63,709 nt of DNA from Candidatus Physcocola equi (GTDB lineage Bacteria; Bacteroidota; Bacteroidia; Bacteroidales; Paludibacteraceae), in NCBI GenBank assembly GCA_018064855.1, contig JAGHUM010000021.1, positions 1 through 63,709 on the forward strand. The letters are read 5' to 3'. This document shows positions 23,678 to 31,332 of this stretch, piece by piece. The notes under the pieces are model-generated. The model was given only the letters and a program-made list of their open reading frames with translations, did no database searches and was not told the DNA's origin. Position 1 is the stretch's first letter. Every line of letters starts with the position of its first letter. A program made the position numbers and the translations under genes.

Positions 23678-25231
23678 ATGAATGCGGATTTGAAACAACG
23701 GTATGCGGAATGGCAGGAGCACTGCAAGCGCATACAGTCAATTACCGACACTTCATCTCTTGTTAGCGAGACTCCGGTTCAGAAGGAGAAAAGGATCAAC
23801 AGGCTTCGGCAGAACTACGCTGATTTCTGCGAGTATTACTTTCCCCACTTCCTTACACTAACCGACAAGACGACAGGTGAAGTGATACGAACCGTCCACA
23901 ACGCTCCATTCCACAACTCTGCGGCATTGAAGGTAAAGAACACGCCAAACCTTAAAGCGGTGTTCAAATGGCCTCGCGGTCACGCCAAATCCACCCATTT
24001 CGACATCTTTCTGCCACTATGGATGATGTTCCAGAAAAGGAGGCTCATCAATGTGATGGTGATTGTCGGCAAGAGTGAGGACAGTGCCCGTGGACTTCTT
24101 TCTGATGTGCAGGCGGAGTTGGAATACAACCAGCGACTGATTGCCGACTTCGGCGAGCAGAAGAACCTGGGCAACTGGCAGGATGGCGAGTTTGTCACCC
24201 AGCAAGGTGTGGCATTCTTCGCCCGTGGCCGTGGCCAGTCTCCACGTGGTCTCCGTTACAAGGAGGCACGTCCTGACTACATCGTCATCGACGACTTGGA
24301 CGATGATGAGCTCTGCCGTAACGAGAAGAGGGTAAACGAACTCACAGATTGGGTAAGGGAAGCGCTGTTTGGTGCTCTTGACGTTGGCCGAGGGCGATTC
24401 ATCATGGTGGGGAACCTCATCTCCAAAAACTCGGTACTTGCCAAGATTGCGAATACCAAAGGGGTTTACGTGTCGGAGATTAAGGCGGTTGACCACAATG
24501 GCGAACCGGTGTGGAAAGACAAGTGGACAAAGGAGGAAGCCCAAGAGGCTGCCGCTTTCATGGGATACAGGTCGTGGCAGAAGGAGATGATGCACAATCC
24601 TATCATCGATGGAACCATATTCAGGATCGAGTGGATAAAGTACAAGAAAGCACTGCCACTGCACAAGTATGAGCAGCTGATTTGCTACACCGACCCTTCG
24701 TTCAAGTCTTCAAAAGACAACGACTACAAGGCTTCAAGACTATGGGGCAAGATAGGTTCGGAACTGCACCTTATCGACTGCTACGTCCGTCAAGACACCG
24801 TAAGCGGTATGGTGAGGTGGCTTTACAACCTTTACGAGAGCCTTCCCGAAAATGTGGTTGTTTCCTTCTTCATGGAGGCAAACTTCCTGCAGGACACTAT
24901 TCTCGACGAGTTTACCGCAGAGGGCAACATCAGGGGGTACCAACTCCCAATAATGCCAGACAAACGCAAGAAACCCGAAAAAATACAGCGTATTGAGGCT
25001 GTCAGCCCTCTGTGGGAGCGTGGTTTCGTGTACTACAACGAATCGCTCAAAGACTCGATAGACATGCAGGTGGGCATTGAGCAGACACTTGCGCTGCAGA
25101 GGGGGAGCAACGTGCACGATGACGCTCCCGATGCCGACGAGGGAGCAATATGGATGCTGCAGAGAAACAGCCGTCAAACAGAATTCAAACCGCGCTTTGG
25201 CAAACGCCCGAGCCCAAAAAACAAATGGTGA
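23678..25231 (+). CDS. Terminase large subunit
   Basis: 517 residues. The ATPase domain has a Walker A-like loop WPRGHAKST at ~98-106, as in other terminases where the loop is non-standard, and Walker B YIVIDDLDDDE at ~201-211. The nuclease domain has acidic residues in YTDPSFK (~337), FFMEANF (~403) and HDDAPDADEGA (~480). It translocates DNA into the prohead and cuts it; in Mu-like phages it packages headful-length DNA from integrated copies. Start chosen at ATG 23678, one base after the small subunit stop. Confidence 0.93.
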   Translation: MNADLKQRYAEWQEHCKRIQSITDTSSLVSETPVQKEKRINRLRQNYADFCEYYFPHFLTLTDKTTGEVIRTVHNAPFHNSAALKVKNTPNLKAVFKWPRGHAKSTHFDIFLPLWMMFQKRRLINVMVIVGKSEDSARGLLSDVQAELEYNQRLIADFGEQKNLGNWQDGEFVTQQGVAFFARGRGQSPRGLRYKEARPDYIVIDDLDDDELCRNEKRVNELTDWVREALFGALDVGRGRFIMVGNLISKNSVLAKIANTKGVYVSEIKAVDHNGEPVWKDKWTKEEAQEAAAFMGYRSWQKEMMHNPIIDGTIFRIEWIKYKKALPLHKYEQLICYTDPSFKSSKDNDYKASRLWGKIGSELHLIDCYVRQDTVSGMVRWLYNLYESLPENVVVSFFMEANFLQDTILDEFTAEGNIRGYQLPIMPDKRKKPEKIQRIEAVSPLWERGFVYYNESLKDSIDMQVGIEQTLALQRGSNVHDDAPDADEGAIWMLQRNSRQTEFKPRFGKRPSPKNKW

Positions 25232-25232
25232 T

Positions 25233-25463
25233 ATGTTAGAACTTATCAAACGATGCATTTTCGCTTTCAAGTACAAGCGAGCAGTGAAGAAGGCCATCCG
25301 CCTTCATGAACAGACAGGTATGAAGTACCTTGTCATCTATCTCAATGGCGCAATCAAGATTGTGCCAAGGAAGAATATCAAAAAGCTAATTTCCATGCAC
25401 CGATTCAAGAAGGGCGTGAAGATTGGCGACATCGAAAAACGCGCACTTTTCATCACTAAGTAA
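25233..25463 (+). CDS. Small basic phage protein
   Basis: 76 residues, MLELIKRCIFAFKYKRAVKK, then LHEQTGMKYLVIYLNGAIKI, then a Lys-rich end. The start is one base after the terminase stop. The protein is strongly basic (many Lys, few acidic residues). I do not recognise a family; position between terminase and gp36-like gene suggests a head or DNA-binding role, which is a guess. Confidence 0.65.
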   Translation: MLELIKRCIFAFKYKRAVKKAIRLHEQTGMKYLVIYLNGAIKIVPRKNIKKLISMHRFKKGVKIGDIEKRALFITK

Positions 25464-25465
25464 TT

Positions 25466-25885
25466 ATGTTTCTAACGGAAGAAGACTTTCAGGTAGTTAT
25501 CGGTGATGCCGCATTGAAGGCGGTGTCACAGGTATCTGAAGAGAACCGGCAGAACGCCGAAATGGAAGCAATTGAGGAAATATCTGGCTACCTCAGACCA
25601 AAATACGACTGCAAGGCCATATTCTCTGCCAATGGGATTGAGAGGAACAGCCTTATCGTCATGTACACGTGCGACATTGCGCTGTACCACCTTGTGGCTT
25701 CTATGCCGCAGAAGATGGGTTCCGAAATTAGGAAGGAACGGTACGAGCGTGCAGTCAAGTGGTTGGAGGGTGTCCAGGCAGGAAAGATAGTGCCAGACCT
25801 GCCTCTTGTTACAGATGAAGACGGCTCTCCTGTCAATGGTTCCTTCATTTGCGGCTCACAAAGTAAACTACGTCATAACTGGTAA
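25466..25885 (+). CDS. Mu gp36-like protein (DUF1320 type)
   Basis: 139 residues. The sequence (MFLTEEDFQVVIGDAALKAV, then EEISGYLRPKYDCKAIF, then IVMYTCDIALYHLVASMP, then RYERAVKWLEGVQAGKIVPD) follows the gp36/DUF1320 pattern of head-tail connector proteins: an N-terminal helix, YLRxKYD, and LYHL followed by RYExAxxWL. It acts in head completion or head-tail joining. It is separated from its neighbours by 2 and 4 bases. Confidence 0.8.
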   Translation: MFLTEEDFQVVIGDAALKAVSQVSEENRQNAEMEAIEEISGYLRPKYDCKAIFSANGIERNSLIVMYTCDIALYHLVASMPQKMGSEIRKERYERAVKWLEGVQAGKIVPDLPLVTDEDGSPVNGSFICGSQSKLRHNW

Positions 25886-25889
25886 TAGT

Positions 25890-27227
25890 ATGGGAATTTT
25901 ACAAGATATCAAACAGCGCATAATGGGCAATCCTACTGTCCTGCGCACTAGTTACGGAGACTTCAATCTTGCTAAGAAAGATGATGTCAGACGGCTACAG
26001 AAACAAGTCATTCAGCTACAGCGGACAACTGATGCGCTTACACGAAAAGACATCAGAGACTGGAGGTCTGCTTGGCAGATGGCGATCAATGTGGAGAATC
26101 CGAATCGTCAGAGACTATACGACATATATGGCGATGTGAACATCGACCTGCACCTTTCGGGCTGTATCGAGCAGAGAAAGGGTTATGTGCTCGCCCGTTC
26201 TTTCAAACTTGTTGACCCAAAGGGGAACGAGGATGAGGAAGCCATGCACTATTTCGACCAGTCCTGGTTCAAGCAGCTCATGGGCTATGTGCTCGACTCA
26301 AGGTATTGGGGACACTCGCTCATCGAGTTGGGAGATGTCACCACCGATGGAGACGGATGCGTGTGCTACGATGGGGTGAGACTTGTGCCAAGAAAGCACG
26401 TCATACCAGAATACAACCGTGTTGTGGTAAATTTGGGAGACGAGTGGAAAGCGGGAATAGACTATCACCAGCCACCATTCAGCGACTGGCTTATTGAAGC
26501 GGGGTCGCCAGACGACCTTGGATTGTTCCTAAAGGCGGCAACGCAAACAATACCTAAGAAGAACGCACTCGCTTTCTGGGATACATTCGCCGAGATTTTC
26601 GGTATGCCTATGCGAATAGCGAAGACTACGCTCAGAGACGAGAAGGAACTGAAAAGGATGGAGGAAATGATGGCCAACATGGGAACCGAGTTTTGGGGCC
26701 TATTCCAAGAGGGGACTGAGATTGACGTTGTGGAATCAACCAAGGGCGATGCCTTCAATGTTTATGACAAACGCGTCGACAGGGCGAACTCCGAGCTGTC
26801 TAAGCTCATCATCGGCCAGACTATGACCATTGAAGACGGTTCGTCGCTTTCGCAGTCGGAAACACACCTTCAGGTTTTCGAGAACCTGGTTGAATCGGAC
26901 CGCGACATGTTGCGCGACATCGTCAACAACCAACTCATTCCACGCATGATGAAGCATGGTTTCCCCGTTAAGGGACTTCGATTCGATTGGGACTATTCTG
27001 TGGACTACACTCCAGAACAGCAACGCTCATACGAGGAGCTTGTGCTTAACAACTACGAAGTGGACCCTTCTTATTTCGAGGAGAAATACAGTATGCCTGT
27101 TGGCGAGCGTAGGAGCATGATGCCTACTCCGACACCAGACTCTCCTGCTGATGACGAGGAAGGAGACGATGATCCGGACGATAAGAAGAAGAAACAGCAG
27201 CACAACGCACATGGTTTTTTCGACTGA
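25890..27227 (+). CDS. Portal protein (Mu gp29 / DUF935-like) with frameshift signal at its end
   Basis: 445 residues from MGILQDIKQRIMGNPTVLRT. Typical portal features: helix-rich body, QRLYDIYGDVNIDLHLSGCI, RKGYVLARSFKLV, YWGHSLIELGDV, FGMPMRIAKTT and a long helix near SLSQSETHLQVFENLVESD. It forms the dodecameric DNA channel of the head. The end is low complexity (acidic, then Lys/Gln) and finishes HGFFD. The codons for the last residues form a T TTT TTC slippery heptamer followed by a stem-loop, so a fraction of product is predicted to continue into the MuF frame. Confidence 0.88.
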   Translation: MGILQDIKQRIMGNPTVLRTSYGDFNLAKKDDVRRLQKQVIQLQRTTDALTRKDIRDWRSAWQMAINVENPNRQRLYDIYGDVNIDLHLSGCIEQRKGYVLARSFKLVDPKGNEDEEAMHYFDQSWFKQLMGYVLDSRYWGHSLIELGDVTTDGDGCVCYDGVRLVPRKHVIPEYNRVVVNLGDEWKAGIDYHQPPFSDWLIEAGSPDDLGLFLKAATQTIPKKNALAFWDTFAEIFGMPMRIAKTTLRDEKELKRMEEMMANMGTEFWGLFQEGTEIDVVESTKGDAFNVYDKRVDRANSELSKLIIGQTMTIEDGSSLSQSETHLQVFENLVESDRDMLRDIVNNQLIPRMMKHGFPVKGLRFDWDYSVDYTPEQQRSYEELVLNNYEVDPSYFEEKYSMPVGERRSMMPTPTPDSPADDEEGDDDPDDKKKKQQHNAHGFFD

Positions 27228-27249
27228 GCCCCTCCGACTATGAGGGGCT
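27215..27249 (+). other. Predicted programmed -1 ribosomal frameshift site
   Basis: In the portal frame the heptamer T TTT TTC occupies 27215-27221. Both slipped codons re-pair as TTT. Six bases later (spacer GACTGA, which contains the portal stop) an 8-bp stem begins: AGCCCCTC at 27227-27234 pairs with GAGGGGCT at 27242-27249 around a 7-base loop. No T-run follows, so it is not an intrinsic terminator. After slipping, reading continues CGA CTG AGC and on to the MuF stop at 28753 with no interruption, giving a fusion of about 954 residues. Confidence 0.75.
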
Positions 27250-27301
27250 GCATCAGAGATATAGCGAGATTCTAAACACTGAACTTGCCTACTGTGCAAC
27301 C

Positions 27302-28753
27302 ATGCCTATGGAGTTGGGGAAAGGCGACCTGCTGAAGAGACTGCGTGAAGCGTTCTCTGCCATGATGGGAACACTGCACAAGCAGAAAGGCGCTTCGCTC
27401 GACATTCAGATAATGGCAGACCCTTCGGTTACAGATTTTATCGAAAAACATTCCTCGGTGCTCGACTCTGCCATACAGCAGCAGCCAATGTCCGAAGGCA
27501 TGCGCAACCGACTCCAACGCTCGAACTACATATTCTCGGGCATGAAGACGTTCCACGAACTGAACGAGGCATTCCCTTCCTTGCTTGATGAGAATGGCAA
27601 TAGAAAGCCGTTCGAACAGTTTTTGAACGAGGTTCAAAATATAGACTCTAAATACAACAGCAACTACCTTCGGGCAGAGTACAACTTTGTCCAGGCATCA
27701 GCGGAGATGGCGGCAAAGTGGGAGCAGTTCATGGAGGATGGCGACCGATACTATCTGCAGTACCGCACGCAGAAGGACGACAAGGTGCGTCCGGAACATG
27801 CGGCACTCGATGGCGTTACACTGCCACCTTCCGACTCGTTCTGGGAGGAATACTACCCACCTAACGGATGGAACTGCCGATGCACCGTTGTCCAAGTTCG
27901 AAAGTCAAAATACCCGGCTACTCCTCACGACGAGGCAATGGCAAGAGGGCAGGTGGCTTTAGACAAAGACACGCGAGGCATCTTCCATTTCAATCCTGGC
28001 ATTGAGCAGAAGACCGTTCCAGACTACAACCCATACACAATCAAGAGGTGCCGTGACTGCGATATCTCTTCAAAACTTGCAGGATACATACCCGACAATG
28101 AAGTGTGTGCCGCATGCAAATTGGTACACAAGTGTTACGAAAACAAAACAGTGGGAAATGAAATAAAGCAAAATAAGGAAAGAAATAAGGAGCTATATGA
28201 TAAAATGAAGATAGATAAGGAATTTAGATTCGTAGAATATAATGAAGAGACTGGCGGTATAAAAGCCGAAAGTATTCATCATAATAGCACGTCAAAAGGC
28301 GACAAATTTTTCACTAATGAAAACAACGGGAAGGGGTATTCTGGTCCTGAACTAGAAAAGTTTTGTCAGGATGAATTGTATATGAAAGGACATTCGTGTA
28401 TTCTGATGGGAGAGAACCTACCTAAAGGAGATGGAACTTTCTTGACCGCACTAGATGCTATTATTGACTGTCACAGAATGGATATCAGAACCATAACTGA
28501 AAATTCAGATAATTATCGAAATCAGATTACGTCAAAAAATAAGCAATTAAAAAAATGGTTAGAACAGAATCCCAATTCTTCAGAAGATAGCGTGTGCCTA
28601 TACTTCCATGACAGTAGTATGTTTTCAGAGCAGAAAATGAATAATACGATTAGTGCAATAAGAAATAGTCAACGAATCATGTCGACATTAAAAATAAACC
28701 GTATAGTATGTGTTGTAAGGCAGGGGCCTATCAAGGAGTATCGCATTAGATAA
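27302..28753 (+). CDS. MuF head morphogenesis protein with C-terminal toxin-like domain
   Basis: 483 residues from the first ATG. The open frame begins at 27185, and its upstream part (RLSPSDYEGLHQRYSEIL) looks like genuine MuF N-terminus although it has no ATG, GTG or TTG, which fits translation by frameshift from the portal. The MuF domain includes YYPPNGWNCRCTVVQV near residues 182-200 and two Cys pairs (CRDCD, CAACK) near 240-270. From about residue 280 base composition falls sharply and a new module begins: FRFVEYNEETGGIKAE, MKGHSCILMGEN, then DAIIDCHRMDIRT (385-397), which looks like a PD-(D/E)XK-type nuclease core, and SVCLYFHDSSMF. Such modules end MuF and CDI polymorphic toxins. Target and activity are inferred. 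Confidence 0.8.
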   Translation: MPMELGKGDLLKRLREAFSAMMGTLHKQKGASLDIQIMADPSVTDFIEKHSSVLDSAIQQQPMSEGMRNRLQRSNYIFSGMKTFHELNEAFPSLLDENGNRKPFEQFLNEVQNIDSKYNSNYLRAEYNFVQASAEMAAKWEQFMEDGDRYYLQYRTQKDDKVRPEHAALDGVTLPPSDSFWEEYYPPNGWNCRCTVVQVRKSKYPATPHDEAMARGQVALDKDTRGIFHFNPGIEQKTVPDYNPYTIKRCRDCDISSKLAGYIPDNEVCAACKLVHKCYENKTVGNEIKQNKERNKELYDKMKIDKEFRFVEYNEETGGIKAESIHHNSTSKGDKFFTNENNGKGYSGPELEKFCQDELYMKGHSCILMGENLPKGDGTFLTALDAIIDCHRMDIRTITENSDNYRNQITSKNKQLKKWLEQNPNSSEDSVCLYFHDSSMFSEQKMNNTISAIRNSQRIMSTLKINRIVCVVRQGPIKEYRIR

Positions 28754-28757
28754 AAAA

Positions 28758-28790
28758 AATAGCGGCTACTTGAGTCGCTATTGCTTTTTT
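28758..28790 (+). terminator. Terminator after MuF
   Basis: AATAGCG at 28758-28764 pairs with CGCTATT at 28776-28782, followed by GCTTTTTT. It lies 5 bases after the MuF stop and would end the terminase-portal-MuF transcript. Confidence 0.8.
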
Positions 28791-28864
28791 AAGTCTGGCG
28801 AGGATCGCTCCCCCCCCTACATTGCATTACAAAATTACATTATTTACAAAAATCAACAAATCCT

Positions 28865-29095
28865 ATGAGCAAAATTTTATCATTTCTTAGAGAATCGAAC
28901 CGAATTAAGCACCTTTTAGGCGGTTTTTTGGTTGCGTTATTCGCTTTTGGAGCAATTCAGGCAGTCTATGCCTCAATTGTGGCTGCTTCTTGTCTTGAGT
29001 TCAAAGACAAACTTTGGGGCGGAAAATGGGATTGGATTGACTGGGCATTCACCGTTTTTGGTGGAATTGTTGCCTCAATCATCTATCTTTTTTAA
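28865..29095 (+). CDS. Small membrane protein, holin candidate
   Basis: 76 residues. Two hydrophobic segments (HLLGGFLVALFAFGAIQAVY, and WAFTVFGGIVASIIYLF) flank a conserved-looking loop with KDKLWGGKWDWIDW. The pattern (R/N-rich start, HLLGGF, KDKxWGGxWDWIDW) is familiar from small membrane proteins of Bacteroidetes phages that are sometimes called YfiM-like. Two TMs and 76 residues suit a holin that lets the endolysin out, but its distance from the endolysin makes this uncertain. It is not an obvious immunity protein for the MuF toxin module. Confidence 0.6.
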   Translation: MSKILSFLRESNRIKHLLGGFLVALFAFGAIQAVYASIVAASCLEFKDKLWGGKWDWIDWAFTVFGGIVASIIYLF

Positions 29096-29136
29096 GTCTT
29101 GGAGGTCTCAGCGCAGTTAATTTGTTAATTATGCAG

Positions 29137-29144
29137 TAAATTTG
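29137..29144 (+). promoter_or_regulatory. Bacteroidetes -7 promoter box before the template repeat
   Basis: TAAATTTG matches TAnnTTTG and lies 25 bases before the TR. Transcription would start at about 29151 and make an RNA that begins close to the TR and runs into the reverse transcriptase gene. A -33 element at the ideal distance is not obvious; a TTTG lies 12 bases upstream. Confidence 0.6.
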
Positions 29145-29150
29145 CCCGCA

Positions 29151-29487
29151 AAAGGTGGAGTTCCATATAAGCCGTGTGGTTTATCGTGGGTACAACAACG
29201 CGAACGCGAATGGCGGTGTATCGAATGCGAATGCGAATAACGATGCATCGAACTCGAACGCGAATATCGGCTCGCGTCTGGACAACAGTATAATATCGGC
29301 GTACAACACAAGGAACGGGTTTCCTGCCGTCGTGCCGAATGGAACAAGCCTCACTAAAAGCAGCCCTCACAGGCTGGAATGTGAAAAATCAAGTGTTGGA
29401 CAAAGTTTGGTAGGTCAGCAATGATTCGAAGAAGTTAGGTCCAGGGAAAGGAAGGCCCACATCTTCCTATTTGCCAAATCAAGTAAC
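29151..29487 (+). ncRNA. Predicted TR-containing RNA leader of the DGR
   Basis: This stretch has no gene. It contains the TR (29169-29281) and a ~206-base spacer before the reverse transcriptase ATG. In studied DGRs the RNA spanning TR and the TR-RT spacer is both template and cofactor for mutagenic cDNA synthesis. The spacer includes purine-rich blocks (ccagggaaaggaaggcc) and short inverted repeats. RNA boundaries are inferred from the promoter box. Confidence 0.55.
29169..29281 (+). repeat. DGR template repeat (TR)
   Basis: 113 bases, 30 of them A, mostly in AAC and AAT triplets. Read as protein it would give SRVVYRGYNNANANGGVSNA and so on, the Asn-rich form of the fibre C-terminus, but it has no gene structure of its own. 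Identical to the VR except at 8 adenines. The 3' GC-rich block (cggctcgcgtctgg) is identical in both copies, and the sequences diverge right after it. Confidence 0.97.
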
Positions 29488-30789
29488 ATGCGAAGAGAAG
29501 GTTACATCATCGAGGAGATAACACAGTACCACAACATGTACAACTCTTTCGACAAGGTGCTTCAAGGCTCCAAGCGAAAGAACAGTGTTCAGGGTAGAGT
29601 GTTGCTTGCTCAAAGGGAAGAAGTCATCAAGGAACTCACCGAGCTGATCGCTAAAGGGGAGTTTCGTGTAAAGGACTACCACGAGCGAGACATCATCGAG
29701 GGTGGAAAGCTAAGGCGCATACAGATTCTCTCGATGAAAGACCGCATTGCCATCCACGCCATCATGAACGTGGTCGATGAGCATTTGCGGAAACGGTTCA
29801 TCCGGACGACATCTGCAAGCATCAAGAACCGTGGCATGCACGACCTGAAGGAGTATATCCAGCGCGACATGCGCGAGAACCCCGAAGGTACGAGGTTCTG
29901 CTACAAGTTCGACATATCGAAGTTCTACGAGAGTGTCAACCAGGAGTTCGTGATGTACTGCGTCAGACGCGTTTTCAAGGATGAGAAACTCATTGCCATG
30001 CTCGACAACTTCGTCCACATGATGCCCAATGGGCTCAGCATCGGTCTCCGAAGCTCACAAGGCCTCGCAAACCTCCTTCTATCGGTGTTTCTCGACCACT
30101 ACATTAAGGACAAATATGGTGTGCGCTATTTCTACCGCTACTGCGACGATGGTGCCGTCCTTGCTGGTTCGAAGGCTGAACTATGGAATATTCGTGATAC
30201 CATACACGGGCTTATCGAGGATATCGACTTGAAGGTAAAGTCGAATGAGCGCGTGTTCCCGGTCACGGAAGGAATAGACTTCCTTGGATATGTCATATAT
30301 CCAAACCACTCCGAACTCCGCAAGCGCATCAAGAAACGCTTTGCGAGGAAGATGCACACAGTTAAAAGCAGAAAGAGACGGAGTGAACTCATAGCGTCAT
30401 TCTACGGAATGGCGAAACATGCCGACTGTAACAATCTATTCAATAAATTAACAGGCAAAAACATGAGATCATTCAAAGACTTGAACGTCGCCTTCAAACC
30501 AGAAGACGGCAAGAAGCGTTTTGCGGGTACGGTGGTAAGTATCCGCGAGTTGGTAAACCTTCCCATCATCGTAAAGGACTTCGAGACGGGCATAAAGACC
30601 GAACAGGGCGAAGGCCGATGCATCGTGTCCATCGAGGTGAACGGTGAGATGAAGAAGTTCTTCACCAACAGTGAGGAGATGAAGAACATCCTCACACAGA
30701 TAAGAGAAATGCCAGACGGCTTCCCTTTCGAGACCACCATCAAGACAGAAGCCTTCGGCAAAGGTCGAACAAAATACGTTTTTAGTTAA
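29488..30789 (+). CDS. DGR reverse transcriptase
   Basis: 433 residues. The polymerase core runs to about residue 310: the region RFCYKFDISKFYESVNQEF holds the first catalytic Asp, IGLRSSQGLANLLLSVFLDH is the fourth RT motif in the SQ form seen in DGR enzymes (group II intron enzymes usually have SP), and YRYCDDGAVLAGS contains YCDD at 218-221. FLGYVIYPNHSELRK follows, as in other RTs. A further ~110 residues (from about KNMRSFKDLNVAFKPE) form a strand-rich extension resembling a small nucleic-acid-binding domain; its family is not recognised. The enzyme copies TR RNA with errors at adenines and the cDNA replaces the VR. No Avd-type accessory gene is seen next to it. Confidence 0.95.
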   Translation: MRREGYIIEEITQYHNMYNSFDKVLQGSKRKNSVQGRVLLAQREEVIKELTELIAKGEFRVKDYHERDIIEGGKLRRIQILSMKDRIAIHAIMNVVDEHLRKRFIRTTSASIKNRGMHDLKEYIQRDMRENPEGTRFCYKFDISKFYESVNQEFVMYCVRRVFKDEKLIAMLDNFVHMMPNGLSIGLRSSQGLANLLLSVFLDHYIKDKYGVRYFYRYCDDGAVLAGSKAELWNIRDTIHGLIEDIDLKVKSNERVFPVTEGIDFLGYVIYPNHSELRKRIKKRFARKMHTVKSRKRRSELIASFYGMAKHADCNNLFNKLTGKNMRSFKDLNVAFKPEDGKKRFAGTVVSIRELVNLPIIVKDFETGIKTEQGEGRCIVSIEVNGEMKKFFTNSEEMKNILTQIREMPDGFPFETTIKTEAFGKGRTKYVFS

Positions 30790-31274
30790 TGAGGAGAATT
30801 GAAGGTTCTGAAGGTGTTGAACTCATTGAATGCGTCAACCCTATCAGAGACAAGTGGCGCATCCGCTGGGATGTGCAGAAACAAGATAACGGCAATGTGA
30901 ACTACATGGAGGCTGAGTTCAACCACAAGCCGTCCGATTCGGAGATAAGAGACACTGTGTTCGGATGGATCAACCGACGCACGGAAGACAAGATCCTGAC
31001 AGGACTCATCTACGACGGACACATGGTGTGGCTCTCTTCCGAGAACCAGTTCAACTACAAGGCGCTCTACGACCTCGCACACCAAAGCAAGGGAATATCC
31101 CTGCCGGTCACTGTGAAGCTCGGCACTGATGACGAGCCACACTACATGGAGATTGACTCTATGGCCAAAATGGGAGACTTCTACATGGCTGCATTGTATC
31201 ATGTAAGGAGGACGCTCGAGGAAGGCTGGAAGATGAAGGACGAGTTCTCGATTGACGACTACCATAAGAGCTGA
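30789..31274 (+). CDS. Conserved phage hypothetical protein after the RT
   Basis: 161 residues, starting at the stop codon of the reverse transcriptase (the two genes overlap by one base), so likely co-translated. The C-terminal half (VWLSSENQFNYKALYDLAHQ, then SLPVTVKLGTDDEPHYMEID, then FYMAALYHVRRTLEEGW) resembles a small domain found at the end of many Bacteroidetes phage tail-associated proteins (DUF4376-like). It is too long and too beta-rich to be a classical four-helix Avd protein, but its tight linkage to the RT leaves a DGR-related role open. Function unknown. Confidence 0.65.
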   Translation: MRRIEGSEGVELIECVNPIRDKWRIRWDVQKQDNGNVNYMEAEFNHKPSDSEIRDTVFGWINRRTEDKILTGLIYDGHMVWLSSENQFNYKALYDLAHQSKGISLPVTVKLGTDDEPHYMEIDSMAKMGDFYMAALYHVRRTLEEGWKMKDEFSIDDYHKS

Positions 31275-31297
31275 CATACACCGTTTGAACAAAAAGG

Positions 31298-31327
31298 AAA
31301 CCGCCACCCGAAATCGGATGGCGGTTT
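31298..31327. terminator. Bidirectional terminator between convergent phage operons
   Basis: AAACCGCCA at 31298-31306 pairs with TGGCGGTTT at 31319-31327, with an inner ccg/cgg pair. T-runs follow on both strands. It separates the rightward DGR operon from the leftward early/middle operon. Confidence 0.8.
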
Positions 31328-31332
31328 TCTTT

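Noticed and set aside
27228..27248. Stem-loop after the portal gene considered as a terminator
   Set aside because: No T-run follows and MuF is read on through it; a frameshift stimulator explains its place.
29155..29424. Open reading frame across the template repeat (SRVVYRGYNNANANGG...)
   Set aside because: It is the noncoding TR read as protein; there is no independent start context, and DGR TRs are templates rather than genes.
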